DNA of 64,000 nt from Bacteroidetes bacterium GWF2_41_31 (GTDB lineage Bacteria; Bacteroidota; Bacteroidia; Bacteroidales; F082). Made by a program: the position numbers and the translations under genes. Shown here in pieces: positions 43,622 through 53,313 of this stretch (the stretch's first letter is position 1; the number at the start of each line of letters is the position of its first letter). Below the pieces are notes generated by a model. The model saw only the letters and a program-made list of their open reading frames with translations. It did not search any database and was not told the DNA's origin. The DNA is taken from assembly GCA_001769215.1 (NCBI GenBank), contig MEOL01000007.1, positions 62,001 through 126,000 of the forward strand, read 5' to 3'.

Positions 43622-44135
43622 TTACTGTTGATTCTTTTATTTCAGTGGCCCCGGTTTCTTTAAGCATCTTCATCAAATGCTTTGTTTCCTGGTCGTTCAT
43701 GTCCTCAGGTTTGGCAATCACAAGAACAAATTTGTCTTCCGTTGATCTGGGATCAGGCAAAATAACCTGCTTTCCCGGAAACATTTTTTCCCTGCCAAGA
43801 TAGGTTAGAAAGGTCAATAAGGTTCCTATAAAAATAGTCCCGACGAACATAATGATGATGAATGACAGGGTGTTAAGTGGTTTCCCGCCAAATTTCAAAG
43901 GATAACTTACCACCGACATCCAGTAGAGCATCATAAAGATGGCCACAGCCCCGACAGCTCCATACACAAAGGTCGCATAGGGCAACCGGGTGGTAAGCTT
44001 AAGCCGCGACCAGATACCATGAATGGGAAAAGGAGAATATACATCAGCTACAACAATGCCGTCGGCTTGTAGTTTGTCGATAGCATGCAGCAACACGTCC
44101 TCATCTTCGTAAATGCCCAGTATATTAGTTTTCAT
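43608..44135 (-). CDS. actD: Alternative complex III subunit ActD (DUF3341)
   Basis: The 175-residue protein begins with a soluble DUF3341 segment (LGIYEDEDVLLHAIDKLQAD) and has two membrane helices (ATFVYGAVGAVAIFMMLYWM and TLSFIIIMFVGTIFIGTLLTFL). It overlaps actC by 11 bp and actE by 14 bp, consistent with tight coupling. Confidence 0.94.
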   Translation of the reverse strand: MKTNILGIYEDEDVLLHAIDKLQADGIVVADVYSPFPIHGIWSRLKLTTRLPYATFVYGAVGAVAIFMMLYWMSVVSYPLKFGGKPLNTLSFIIIMFVGTIFIGTLLTFLTYLGREKMFPGKQVILPDPRSTEDKFVLVIAKPEDMNDQETKHLMKMLKETGATEIKESTVNDHE

Positions 44136-45501
44136 CTGTAAATGATTTTAACGTGGTTGTTTCTTTTAATACTCCTTTTACCTCACTGATAGCAATGGTT
44201 GGTAGCCAGCGGAAAAATGCAAGTACGCCGAAGACAAATAATCCAATAGTGCCCACAAAAGCCGCTACTTCTATTATCGTTGGCGAATAGCCTGCCCAGG
44301 TAGCTGGCAAAAAATCTTTTGAAAGTGAAGTCACCACGATGATATACCGTTCGAACCACATTCCAATGTTGATAAAGATGGACATGATAAATACGATGGC
44401 AATGTTCTTCCGAATGGCTTTAAACCAGAATAATTGAGGAATAATGGCATTGCAGGTAATCATCGTCCAATAGGCAAATGTGTAATCGCCTGTGACCCTG
44501 TTTTTCATGAAGGTAAAAAGTTCATATTCAGATCCTGAATACCAGGCAGTGAATAGCTCCGTCATGTAGGCAGTGGCCATGATAAGTGAAATAAACGTCA
44601 ATATCCGGGTAATGGCATCGAGGTGACCATCCGTTACATAATCCTTAAAACTGTATAATTTTCTAAGGATGATCATCAACGTGAGTACCATTCCAAATCC
44701 TGAAAAAATAGCACCTATAACAAAATAGGGAGGGAAAATAGTGGTATGCCATCCCGGTACTACGGATACTGAAAAGTCCATAGAAACAATGGAGTGTACC
44801 GAAACTACCAATGGAGCTGCCATTCCGCCCAGGAGCAAAGCGGCAGTCTCGAACCGCAGCCAGCTTTTGGCATTCCCAATCCATCCAAAACTCATGGCAC
44901 CATAGATTTTTTTCTTTATTTTGGAAGTGGTGGATTCGCGAATGGTGGCAAAATCAGGAATCATGCCCATGTACCAAAACAAAGCAGAAGCCATGAAGTA
45001 GGTACTGATGGCCACTACATCCCAAAACAGGGGTGAGTTAAAATTATCCCAAAGGGGGCCACGGGTATTCCAGTAAGGGAAAATAAAGAATCCATCCCAA
45101 ATTCTACCCATGTGCAGTAAGGGGAACAATCCTGCAGCCATCACGGCAAATATGGTCATGGCTTCGGCTGCCCTGTTAATCGATGTCCGCCATTTTTGAC
45201 GCAGGATAAGCAGGAATATCGAAAAAGCGGTTCCTGCATGACCGATACCGATCCACCAAACAAAATTGATAATTTCAAATCCCCAACCAACGTTGTTGTT
45301 TAATCCCCAGATTCCGATACCGGTGGAAATGGTGTTGTAAAATGCCCAAGAACCCCATGCCATGGCGATGATTGCAAGCCCTGCCGTAACCCACCACCAA
45401 ATTGGCGTGGGCGCATCGAGTGGCCGCAGCACATCCCTGCTCACATCGCTGTAGGTCTTGTTTCCCTTTATTAATATTCCTCTTACTCTGGTATTGTACA
45501 T
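44125..45501 (-). CDS. actC: Alternative complex III NrfD-like membrane subunit ActC
   Basis: The 458-residue, ten-helix NrfD/polysulfide reductase-type protein has features such as NFVWWIGIGHAGTAFSIFLL, WNTRGPLWDNFNSPLFWDV and WFERYIIVVTSL. It binds quinol together with ActF. The gene follows actB by 24 bp. Confidence 0.96.
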   Translation of the reverse strand: MYNTRVRGILIKGNKTYSDVSRDVLRPLDAPTPIWWWVTAGLAIIAMAWGSWAFYNTISTGIGIWGLNNNVGWGFEIINFVWWIGIGHAGTAFSIFLLILRQKWRTSINRAAEAMTIFAVMAAGLFPLLHMGRIWDGFFIFPYWNTRGPLWDNFNSPLFWDVVAISTYFMASALFWYMGMIPDFATIRESTTSKIKKKIYGAMSFGWIGNAKSWLRFETAALLLGGMAAPLVVSVHSIVSMDFSVSVVPGWHTTIFPPYFVIGAIFSGFGMVLTLMIILRKLYSFKDYVTDGHLDAITRILTFISLIMATAYMTELFTAWYSGSEYELFTFMKNRVTGDYTFAYWTMITCNAIIPQLFWFKAIRKNIAIVFIMSIFINIGMWFERYIIVVTSLSKDFLPATWAGYSPTIIEVAAFVGTIGLFVFGVLAFFRWLPTIAISEVKGVLKETTTLKSFTDEN

Positions 45502-45525
45502 GTTATCAGTTTTTTTTGTTCAATA

Positions 45526-48474
45526 CTATGCTTCTGTATTTCTCACCCTGGTTAAATAACTTGTAGAAGGCAGGGTATGGAGTTGTTCCAGTAAATGGTA
45601 CATGCGGTCCTCTTTTACCTGCTTGTAAACGGCACTTTCCTTGTTGAGCAGATTGCCAAATTGAATGGCATCGGCGGGACAACTTTGCTGACATGCAGTC
45701 CTGATTTCACCATCACGGAGTTCGCGGTCTTCCATCTTGGCCACCAGTTTTTTCTCCTGAATGCGCTGTACGCAAAGCGAACATTTTTCTACAACACCTC
45801 GTTGACGAACTATTACATCCGGGTTGAGTACCATTCTGCCCAACTCGCTGTTCATGTTGAAGTCGAATTTATTGTTGTTGGTAAACTCGAACCAATTAAA
45901 ACGACGTACTTTGTAAGGACAGTTGTTCATACAATAACGTGTTCCGATACACCGGTTGTAGGCCATCTGGTTCAGGCCTTCGGTACTGTGGTTGGTGGCT
46001 GCAACAGGACATACATTTTCGCAAGGGGCATTGTCGCAATGTTGGCACATCACCGGTATGTGATACACTTCCGGATTCTCCGCACTACGGGCATAATACC
46101 TGTCGATGCGCATCCAATGCATGATGCGCCGGTTTTTTACCTGTTCTTTACCTATTACGGCAACATTGTTTTCTGATTGACAAGCAATAACACAGTTTGA
46201 ACACCCGGTACAGCTGTTCAGGTCAATGGACATTCCCCAATGCAAACCATCATATTGTATCTTACTGTATAACGAAACATTGTGTTCCTCATCGAAAACA
46301 TGCTGTTCGTTTCCGGCAAAGGGATTTTTTAAATATTCGGGCAGGGTGGTCTCGCGTGCGATGGGCCTGCCTTCCATGTCATGGTGAGTTTGCGTAAGCG
46401 CCAGGGGATAGGTCTTTCCACTGATTTTTTCAATTTGTATTACCGTACCTGCCATACCGGCCAGGTCGTTCTGGAAGTTCATCAAAGGATAGGCATTTTG
46501 ACCAACGTTGGTTCCTGCTTTTCCGGCGGAGGTACGGCCAAACCCAACAGCAAGGGCGGCAGTCCCGTCCGGTTGTCCGGGTTGCACGAGCACCGGTATC
46601 TCGAAAAAACCATTGATGCTCACCACATCTTCCAGTTTCAGGTTATTTTCTTTCGCGAAGTTAGGTGAGATACACAGGTAGTTGTCCCAGGTAGAAGTGG
46701 TGATGGGATCGGGCATTTCAAGCAACCAGGGATTGTTGGTATATTTACCGGTTCCGATGGACATTTTTTCGTATAAAACCAACTCAAGCCCGTCGCCTTT
46801 TTTATTTGAACCGGAAGTTAGCTTTTGATGAACAAATGTGGGTAGGGTTCCGTTTTCAACAGGATATTGGTATACCCCATCGTGTTTGGTTTGATTCCAG
46901 AATTGTGTAAAATTTCCAACTTCGATTTGGTTGTCGTTCATTTTTGTTGCCCAGAATTTTTCCATGAAAGTGGAGAAATCAATGTTCTGACCAAGCCAAA
47001 TAAGTAAACTATCTTCGAACTGGCGCGTGGTAAATATCGGCTGAATAGTTGGCTGCATGATGCTGAGGTAGCCTTCTACAGGAAGCGCATCACCCCATGA
47101 TTCCAGGTAATTGTGGTTGGGGCAAACCAGGTCGCATAAGGCGGCTGTTTCGTCCATCGTATCGGCAAACGATACCTTAAAACCGGTTTTATTGAGACCC
47201 GAGATAAAATCCTTCGCATTGAAATAGTCATAAACAGGATTCACATTGTGAATCAGGATGCCTGAAATATCGCCTGCATTCATGTCTTTCACCAGATTGG
47301 CCATCTTCTCATCGTTGCCTTGTTTGAGGTACATGGGCCTGTTCAGGTCGATGGTTGTGCCATAGTTTGCCAGCAAATTGTTGATGGCATTTACAATCAA
47401 TTGAATGTCGAGGTTGTTGGTCCCCGATACGACCAAAGAGGCCCCTTTGTTTTTCAATAAATCCGCTGCTACCGGCATAATATCGATGGGAGAATCGGCT
47501 GTGGGATAGGTTGTAGCACCTGTGTTACGTGCAATTTCATTGTACAAGTTGAGTAAAATCAAACCTTCATCGGAGGGTTTAATTCCATAACGGAGGTCAG
47601 CATTTGAACCGGTAAGCGACAAATTGCTTTCGACCTGATAACTACGCGACATCGTTTTTTTTCCGCCAGCTAATTTCCGGTTTGCTGAATATTGTTTGGT
47701 AAAGGCCACAGGCATCAGCCAGTTTCCCAGGTAATCCGCATTAAATCCAACGATGATCTGTGCCTTGTCGAAGTGATAATTCGGAATCACAGCCTTGCCA
47801 AATTGCAACTCATTGGCTTTCCTCATGGCAGCCATGCTGACAGGGTCGTACATAATCCATTCTACGTTGGGAAAGGCAGTGGTAAATTCGCCAATTAACG
47901 CTTTTGTTGAAGGGCTGATGATGGTTGATGTAAGTAACACGACTTTTTTACCAGTAGCATTCAGCGCATTTAGCTGTTTTATTACTTCTTCATCAATGGT
48001 AGCCCAGTTGGTTTCTTCACGTTGACGGGTCGGTTTTTTTAAACGGGCATCATCGTATAAATTCAGCACCGAGGCCTGAACACGGGCACTGGTACCGCCT
48101 TTGGTGAGGGGAGAAAGGTCGTTGCCTTCAATTTTGATAGGGCGGCTTTCCCGGGTCTTCACTAAAATGCTGCAATAGTCTGTTCCATCGAAAAAGGTGG
48201 ATGCGTAAAAATTGGCAATACCGGGTATGAGTTCTTCAGGCTGGTTGAGCATGGGAATGGCCTTGCGGACAGGCATTTGACAACTACTCACCAGGGCTAC
48301 CGCGCTGACCGAAAAGCCCAACATCTTAAGAAAATCGCGTCGGCTTGACTTTCCTTTTATTTCTGATTCATCAAGGCCTTCGATGGAAAATTCGGGATGT
48401 GGTTTGTTGTTGTTTAGAACGGAAATTTGTTGTTCCGTGTGCTTCTCAAGACTTTGCCAGTATATTTTTTCCAT
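45526..48474 (-). CDS. actB: Alternative complex III Fe-S/molybdopterin-fold subunit ActB
   Basis: A 982-residue protein is obtained from the ATG at 48472-48474 (MEKIYWQSL), which matches family N-termini; a longer frame to 48537 would overlap actA. A twin-arginine-like signal SSRRDFLKMLGFS follows. The N-terminal two thirds have a molybdopterin-oxidoreductase fold, probably without cofactor as in characterised ACIII. The C-terminal third is a ferredoxin-like domain with four cluster motifs: CTGCSNCVIACQSEN, CQHCDNAPCENVCP, CIGTRYCMNNCP and CSLCVQRI plus a distant CQQSCPADAIQFGN. It carries electrons to the heme subunits. Confidence 0.96.
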   Translation of the reverse strand: MEKIYWQSLEKHTEQQISVLNNNKPHPEFSIEGLDESEIKGKSSRRDFLKMLGFSVSAVALVSSCQMPVRKAIPMLNQPEELIPGIANFYASTFFDGTDYCSILVKTRESRPIKIEGNDLSPLTKGGTSARVQASVLNLYDDARLKKPTRQREETNWATIDEEVIKQLNALNATGKKVVLLTSTIISPSTKALIGEFTTAFPNVEWIMYDPVSMAAMRKANELQFGKAVIPNYHFDKAQIIVGFNADYLGNWLMPVAFTKQYSANRKLAGGKKTMSRSYQVESNLSLTGSNADLRYGIKPSDEGLILLNLYNEIARNTGATTYPTADSPIDIMPVAADLLKNKGASLVVSGTNNLDIQLIVNAINNLLANYGTTIDLNRPMYLKQGNDEKMANLVKDMNAGDISGILIHNVNPVYDYFNAKDFISGLNKTGFKVSFADTMDETAALCDLVCPNHNYLESWGDALPVEGYLSIMQPTIQPIFTTRQFEDSLLIWLGQNIDFSTFMEKFWATKMNDNQIEVGNFTQFWNQTKHDGVYQYPVENGTLPTFVHQKLTSGSNKKGDGLELVLYEKMSIGTGKYTNNPWLLEMPDPITTSTWDNYLCISPNFAKENNLKLEDVVSINGFFEIPVLVQPGQPDGTAALAVGFGRTSAGKAGTNVGQNAYPLMNFQNDLAGMAGTVIQIEKISGKTYPLALTQTHHDMEGRPIARETTLPEYLKNPFAGNEQHVFDEEHNVSLYSKIQYDGLHWGMSIDLNSCTGCSNCVIACQSENNVAVIGKEQVKNRRIMHWMRIDRYYARSAENPEVYHIPVMCQHCDNAPCENVCPVAATNHSTEGLNQMAYNRCIGTRYCMNNCPYKVRRFNWFEFTNNNKFDFNMNSELGRMVLNPDVIVRQRGVVEKCSLCVQRIQEKKLVAKMEDRELRDGEIRTACQQSCPADAIQFGNLLNKESAVYKQVKEDRMYHLLEQLHTLPSTSYLTRVRNTEA

Positions 48475-48515
48475 GGTATGTTTGTCTGGATAAATATTTA
48501 TTTGATGTTGATTGA

Positions 48516-49721
48516 TTAATAGTGGCATTTTTGGCATTCATCGCCACCAATGTCCTTCACTGTAACTGAGGTTATTTCACCGTCTTCGAGTTTTTTGTGC
48601 AATTTTGTATATTGATCATAAAATTTGTTGTTGGCAAACTGCACTGTCTGTGTTCGGTGGCATTGGATACACCAACCCATGCTGAGGTCCTCAACCTGGA
48701 TAATCTGGTCCATTTTCTGAACTTCTCCATGACACTTTTGGCAATCAATTTTACCCACATTTACATGTTGGGCATGATTGAAGTATACATGATCGGGCAG
48801 GTTGTGAACTTTAACCCATTCCACCGGTTTATTGTTTTCGATGGCTGCATAAATCTTGGCAATTTCAACCGTCCCTGTTTTTTTACCCGATTTTACTTGT
48901 GCATGACAATTCATACAGAGGGTAACCGGAGGAATACCTGCGTGCATGCTCTCGGAAGCGGTATAATGGCAGTACTGGCAGTCGATTTTGTTTTGCCCGG
49001 AGTGAATTTTATGTGAAAAAGCGATGGGTTGGTCGGGTTGATAATATTGCTGACGACCCAATGCAACGGCTTCAACGAAAGTAAGCTCAACGACTACAGC
49101 TACCGAAACTAAAATAATGACATAATGAATCCATTTTGCTTTGACCATTTTGATGAATACCAGGTCAGTAATACTAATGAGCAACAAAACGATCATGATC
49201 AGAAAAGTGGATCGCATATTGCGCCTCTCGTCGCTCTTTTTTTCGGCCAGCAGTTTAACACCTTCCTCGGCTGTAGCGAGTGCTTCTGCTGAAGGCGCCG
49301 TGGTAGGGGATTCTGTTACTGAGGCTTCTGCCCCTGAAATTTTCCCGTCGTTTCGGATGTAGGCCAGGATACCACGCACCTGATCGTCTGTCAGGTTGTG
49401 CGAAGGCATCGGAATCTTGAAATTGGCTTCAAACACTTCTATAGCGGTTTTATCGCCTGATTGAACTAAAGCCTGTGAATTTTGGACAAACTTAATCAAC
49501 CAGCTTTCCTCACGCTTGTCGTTTACCCCTTTCAAATCCGGGCCAACCAACTTACCTCCTCCAATGGTATGACATGCTTTACACTGCTGAAAATTCTTTT
49601 CGTCGTCAGCAGTTTGGCTATGAGTGGGAGGAGATGCAAAAAACAGCAGAATGAAAATTCCTAATGTTAGGATTACCCTGAATTTCAGAGTAAATCCTTC
49701 GGTAATACCGTTAATGATCAT
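48516..49721 (-). CDS. actA: Alternative complex III multiheme cytochrome ActA with fused mono-heme domain
   Basis: The 401-residue protein has an N-terminal signal/anchor (12-36), then a cytochrome c domain with CKACHTIGGGKLVGPDLKG, a helix at about 170-190, and a pentaheme part with CQYCH, CMNCH, CQKCH, CIQCH and a final CQKCH two residues from the C-terminus, giving six CXXCH sites. The characterised Rhodothermus ActA is a pentaheme protein; the extra N-terminal domain is a Bacteroidota fusion. It starts the act operon and lies 41 bp before actB. Confidence 0.95.
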   Translation of the reverse strand: MIINGITEGFTLKFRVILTLGIFILLFFASPPTHSQTADDEKNFQQCKACHTIGGGKLVGPDLKGVNDKREESWLIKFVQNSQALVQSGDKTAIEVFEANFKIPMPSHNLTDDQVRGILAYIRNDGKISGAEASVTESPTTAPSAEALATAEEGVKLLAEKKSDERRNMRSTFLIMIVLLLISITDLVFIKMVKAKWIHYVIILVSVAVVVELTFVEAVALGRQQYYQPDQPIAFSHKIHSGQNKIDCQYCHYTASESMHAGIPPVTLCMNCHAQVKSGKKTGTVEIAKIYAAIENNKPVEWVKVHNLPDHVYFNHAQHVNVGKIDCQKCHGEVQKMDQIIQVEDLSMGWCIQCHRTQTVQFANNKFYDQYTKLHKKLEDGEITSVTVKDIGGDECQKCHY

Positions 49722-50025
49722 GATGTATAGATTATCAGATAGACAGTAATTTTTTTAAACGTATACAAGGTGTTAAAAATAAGTTAACTTTTCGAATTTT
49801 GAAAGGGCAAAATTATTTAATTTTTGAAATAATTTAGACTAATAGGCAACAAAATACCGAATTAGTTTACAACTATTTGTGATTCATTAAAGTAGGAGGA
49901 TAAAAAATTTAAACAAGGCAAAAAACGAACCTGTGAAGCGAAATGAATGGCATTTTTTATTTATTTAGACGACCGTTTTCCGGGAGTCAATCTTCAACGG
50001 ACAAGCAAATGAGTAGTCGCTGAGA
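49722..50025. other. Intergenic region (304 bp) upstream of the act operon
   Basis: No ORF or strong hairpin was found. It should contain the act operon promoter; a -7-like TAATTTTG reads on the minus strand at 49808-49815, and AT-rich sequence surrounds it. It also holds the 3' flank of the TPM gene, where no clear terminator is visible. Confidence 0.45.
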
Positions 50026-50850
50026 TTACCAACTACCTCCGGCACCACCACCGCCAAAACTACCGCCACCAAAACCACTAAAACCCCCTCCGAATCCACT
50101 ACCACCGCTTCCTCCTCCAAATCCGGAAGATCCTCCGCTAAAATTATTCCAACTTCCACCATGTGATCGGTTACCTAACATGCTGCCCAGAAACAATGCG
50201 GTCCACAAGCTGCCGTTTCGGCTACCAATTCCATACGAATTTTTTTGCCTTCGGCTGATAAAAAAGAAAATGATGAGGATAATAAGAAAAGGTAAAATTC
50301 CTGCAAACCAGGGTGTTTCTGCAGCTTTGTTGTACCCTTTGGCTGATATTTCGCCCGAAGCAAGTTTCATTAATACATCCACAGCCTGATCGATACCCTG
50401 ATAGTAATCCCCATTTTTAAAATTCGGAACCATTTCTTTCTCAACAATTCGCTTTCCTGTAGCATCGGGAATTACAGGCTCGAGTCCGTAACCGGTAGCT
50501 ATAAATATTTGCCCTTTATCCGAGCTGCTATACTTTGGTTTTACGAGTATAACAATTCCATTATTGAAATCTTTTTGGCCAATTCCCCACTGTTCCCCCA
50601 GGGCGAATGCATAAGATGCAGGATCGTAACCATCGAGGGAATTGAGGGTAACAACAACGATTTGATTTGAAGTGGTATCGTGGAAATAGCGCAATTTATA
50701 CTCGAGCGTGTTTTTTTGACTTTTTGTCAACACCCCGGCAAAATCGTTTACCAGGCTATCATTGACCGGTCTTTCATGTATTTTCTGCGCATAAGATGCA
50801 CTAAAAAGGATAATAAGTAAAAGTAGAAGGGTATGTTTTAATGGCTGCAT
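50026..50850 (-). CDS. TPM domain protein with Gly-rich tail
   Basis: The 274-residue protein has a signal peptide (1-21), a TPM (Psb32/MOLO-type) domain at ~28-150 with VNDFAGVLTKSQKNTLE and YALGEQWGIGQKDFNNGIVI, a membrane helix at ~188-205 (AGILPFLIILIIFFFIS), and a long Gly/Ser-rich cytoplasmic tail ending GGGGAGGSW. TPM proteins are thought to be phosphatase-like or assembly factors in the envelope. It is third in the operon lemA-TPM-TPM, 18 bp after the second gene. Confidence 0.92.
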   Translation of the reverse strand: MQPLKHTLLLLLIILFSASYAQKIHERPVNDSLVNDFAGVLTKSQKNTLEYKLRYFHDTTSNQIVVVTLNSLDGYDPASYAFALGEQWGIGQKDFNNGIVILVKPKYSSSDKGQIFIATGYGLEPVIPDATGKRIVEKEMVPNFKNGDYYQGIDQAVDVLMKLASGEISAKGYNKAAETPWFAGILPFLIILIIFFFISRRQKNSYGIGSRNGSLWTALFLGSMLGNRSHGGSWNNFSGGSSGFGGGSGGSGFGGGFSGFGGGSFGGGGAGGSW

Positions 50851-50868
50851 AAAGGGTTAAATTATGGA

Positions 50869-51309
50869 CTAACTAAATGATATTTCATCTGATAGCTCGT
50901 TGATATCGTCCAGGTGACGTGGGAAGTGCCGTTTTAGTTTTTCCCCGGCTTGTGCTATACCTTCAACGAGTCCTAGTACAAATCTTCCTTCAGTAAAATG
51001 GGCAGTCATCGTTTCTTTGGTTTCTTCCCAAAAGTTATCTGGTACCGCCTCATTAATACCAACATCGCCCAGGATGGCGAATTTTTTTGATTCAACTGCC
51101 AGATAAAATAAAATCCCGGTACGTAGATTTGTTTTTTCCATCTTTAATTTCTTGAATAGATAGGCGGCCCGGTCGAGAACATCTCCGCTACATTCGCATT
51201 CGATGTGAACCCTGATCTCACCGGAAGTATCCATTTCAGCATTAAGAATGGCTTTTTTAATGGCTGTTTTTTCTGTTTTGGTGAAAAAATTCTTGGCTAC
51301 CGTATTCAT
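50869..51309 (-). CDS. TPM domain protein, short form
   Basis: The 146-residue protein lacks a signal peptide and is essentially a TPM domain (TKTEKTAIKKAILNAEMDTS, GEIRVHIE, then GILFYLAVESKKFAILGDVG). It is a paralogue of the downstream gene without membrane parts. The three-gene set LemA plus two TPM proteins is widespread in Bacteroidota. It lies 11 bp after lemA. Confidence 0.92.
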   Translation of the reverse strand: MNTVAKNFFTKTEKTAIKKAILNAEMDTSGEIRVHIECECSGDVLDRAAYLFKKLKMEKTNLRTGILFYLAVESKKFAILGDVGINEAVPDNFWEETKETMTAHFTEGRFVLGLVEGIAQAGEKLKRHFPRHLDDINELSDEISFS

Positions 51310-51320
51310 GATTTTATTCT

Positions 51321-51923
51321 TTAGAAAGATACTTTTGGAGCAGTTTCAGCGCCTTGCTGAGCTGCAAAATAGGGCTTTGGTGAAAAACCAAACATCCCTG
51401 CAAACAAATTATTTGGAAATAATTTGATGGTGGTATTGAATTCTTTCGTGACATTGTTAAATTTTTGCCTCTCTACAGTGATCCTGTTTTCGGTACCTTC
51501 GAGTTGGGCCTGCAATTCAAGGAAGTTTTGATTGGCTTTAAGATCGGGATATCTTTCAACAACCACCATCAATTTCGACAAGGCCTGGGTAAGCCCTTCC
51601 TGTGCCTGTTGAAAGTTTGCGAATGATTGGGCATTCAGGTTATTGGCCTCGATATTAACCGAAGTGGCTTTTGCCCTTGCATTGATAACGCCTTCCAGTG
51701 TTTCCTTCTCATGAGAAGCATATCCTTTAACCACTTCAACCAAATTGGGAATCAGGTCGGCACGTCGTTGGTAAACATTCTCAACCTGGGCCCATTGAGC
51801 ATCCACCGCTTCCGATTGCGAAACCATGCTGTTGTAGGTACTTTTATACCACGAATAGCCCATAAATATGAATATGAGGATAGCACCCAGAATGACAATT
51901 AGAATAATCCAGCCTTTTTTCAT
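51321..51923 (-). CDS. lemA: LemA family protein
   Basis: The 200-residue protein has an N-terminal helix (IILIVILGAILIFIFMGYSW) and a coiled, helical periplasmic-side domain with AQVENVYQRRADLIPNLVEV and AQLEGTENRITVERQKFNN, the LemA family core. Its function is not well defined; it co-occurs with TPM proteins and envelope stress or protease systems. It is the first gene of the lemA-TPM-TPM operon. Confidence 0.95.
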   Translation of the reverse strand: MKKGWIILIVILGAILIFIFMGYSWYKSTYNSMVSQSEAVDAQWAQVENVYQRRADLIPNLVEVVKGYASHEKETLEGVINARAKATSVNIEANNLNAQSFANFQQAQEGLTQALSKLMVVVERYPDLKANQNFLELQAQLEGTENRITVERQKFNNVTKEFNTTIKLFPNNLFAGMFGFSPKPYFAAQQGAETAPKVSF

Positions 51924-51955
51924 TTTAATAAAGTTATTATGTTATACAATATGAG

Positions 51956-52036
51956 ATGGTTAAGATAATTTCATTTACAACAATTGTGTTTACTACTGCT
52001 TTTAGCCTGGTGGTTCAGGCCAAAAGAATCGGCTAA
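51956..52036 (+). pseudogene. Signal-peptide-only mini-ORF, possible gene remnant
   Basis: A 26-codon ORF encodes MVKIISFTTIVFTTAFSLVV followed by QAKRIG and a stop. This is a textbook signal peptide with nothing after it. It may be the 5' stub of a decayed secreted-protein gene or a chance ORF. No continuation is visible in other frames over the next 90 bp. Confidence 0.25.
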
Positions 52037-52124
52037 GATATAAATAATTCTTTGTTAGAGAAAGTGAATTTCAAGTTGAGTTGAGGTTTTATCCCACATT
52101 TCAACCCGGACGATTGGTGATGTC

Positions 52125-53201
52125 CTAAACACCAAATAGTAGTCCAATTCCTCCGACTAAAAAACCAGCGGCCATATTAATTAGTTTTACTACCACGAAC
52201 CCTTTTCTGGTTTCAGCAATCAAAGGAATACTTCCATGACCGTCTTGTACGATTGAGCTCGCCAACAAGATGCTAAAAGGCAGGTTGCCAGAGGCAAACA
52301 AGAGTACGAAAATCAAGTGGGGCCCTGATTCGGGAATAATGCCAATGAGTACAGCCGCCACCAACATCAGGAAAAGATTATCGCGGATAAGTCCTTCCAG
52401 ATCGAGAACACTATTCATCATGTGCAATACCGCCAATGTGCCCAGCGTCCATAGAAAAATTCGTAAAAAATGCTTTCGTAATACATGGTTCCACAAGTGA
52501 TCCGAAAGGAAGTGGTCGTTAACCGTAATGATAATAAACAGGCTGATGATGATGACCGCGATAAAAGTAAATTTGATCCATTCGGGATGACCATGCTCAT
52601 CCATGGCTGGTAAAGCAAGCAATTCGCTTCCGTGGCCATCGTCGTGCGATGCAACAACAAACAATAGAATACCAATCAAAAAAACCAGCAGAATCAATCG
52701 TAAAGTGGTGATATTTTTCAGTTGGTTCACGATATTTCTCCTATTAAAACGAGCCATTTCTATCATTTCCTGATGGATTTCAAATTGCCTGTCGGGGCAG
52801 GAGACCACCATTTTTTTCTTGTAAAAGAGATGAACTATAAATCCGGTTGCTAAGGCAATGGCAAAAATGATCACATGTAACAGAATGGCTGCCTCAGGTA
52901 TGATGGAAAACATGAAGAATGCCTCATCGCCTGAAGTAGCAATCATGGTCGCAACCAATGCGCCAACACCGATCACATTATGCACATAAAGCGAAACGGC
53001 TGTGTAAGCGCCAAGGCACCCGGGAAGAATGCCCAATAGAGCGCCGGTCAGAATTTGTTTCCAGGCACTTTTCTCCAGGCCTTTACTCCACATGCCACGT
53101 GTAAAAACATTGAGGTATTCGATAATGAGCATCATGGCCAGTACAAACAAGGTAATGGTTAAGGTCTGGCGCAGAACGAGTAGTATTTGGTCCATATACA
53201 A
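52125..53201 (-). CDS. Putative 10-TM manganese/heavy-metal exporter (ArsP_2-like)
   Basis: The 358-residue polytopic protein has GALLGILPGCLGAYTAVSLYV and IATSGDEAFFMFSIIPEAA in the first half and ESGPHLIFVLLFASGNLPFS and SSIVQDGHGSIPLIAETRKGF in the second half, an internal-repeat topology of the putative manganese/10-TM heavy-metal exporter family. A His/Cys-poor loop (VVSCPDRQFEIHQEMIEMAR) links the halves, and HDDGHGSE in the middle may contact metal. The substrate is not proven. It is divergent from the Rrf2 regulator, separated by 112 bp. Confidence 0.82.
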   Translation of the reverse strand: MYMDQILLVLRQTLTITLFVLAMMLIIEYLNVFTRGMWSKGLEKSAWKQILTGALLGILPGCLGAYTAVSLYVHNVIGVGALVATMIATSGDEAFFMFSIIPEAAILLHVIIFAIALATGFIVHLFYKKKMVVSCPDRQFEIHQEMIEMARFNRRNIVNQLKNITTLRLILLVFLIGILLFVVASHDDGHGSELLALPAMDEHGHPEWIKFTFIAVIIISLFIIITVNDHFLSDHLWNHVLRKHFLRIFLWTLGTLAVLHMMNSVLDLEGLIRDNLFLMLVAAVLIGIIPESGPHLIFVLLFASGNLPFSILLASSIVQDGHGSIPLIAETRKGFVVVKLINMAAGFLVGGIGLLFGV

Positions 53202-53282
53202 TTTTAAACTGCCTCAAAAATAGAAATAAAAGTCTCTGAAAAATAATAAAATGGAACCTTCATCTTCCAATTGGATTATTCC

Positions 53283-53290
53283 TACTTTTG
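53283..53290 (+). promoter_or_regulatory. Candidate -7 box of the Rrf2 regulator gene
   Basis: TACTTTTG matches TAnnTTTG, 23 bp upstream of the ATG at 53314. No -33 TTTG at standard spacing. The divergent promoter for the exporter should lie in the same 112 bp. Confidence 0.35.
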
Positions 53291-53313
53291 CTACCTAAAT
53301 ACCTGTTTTATTA

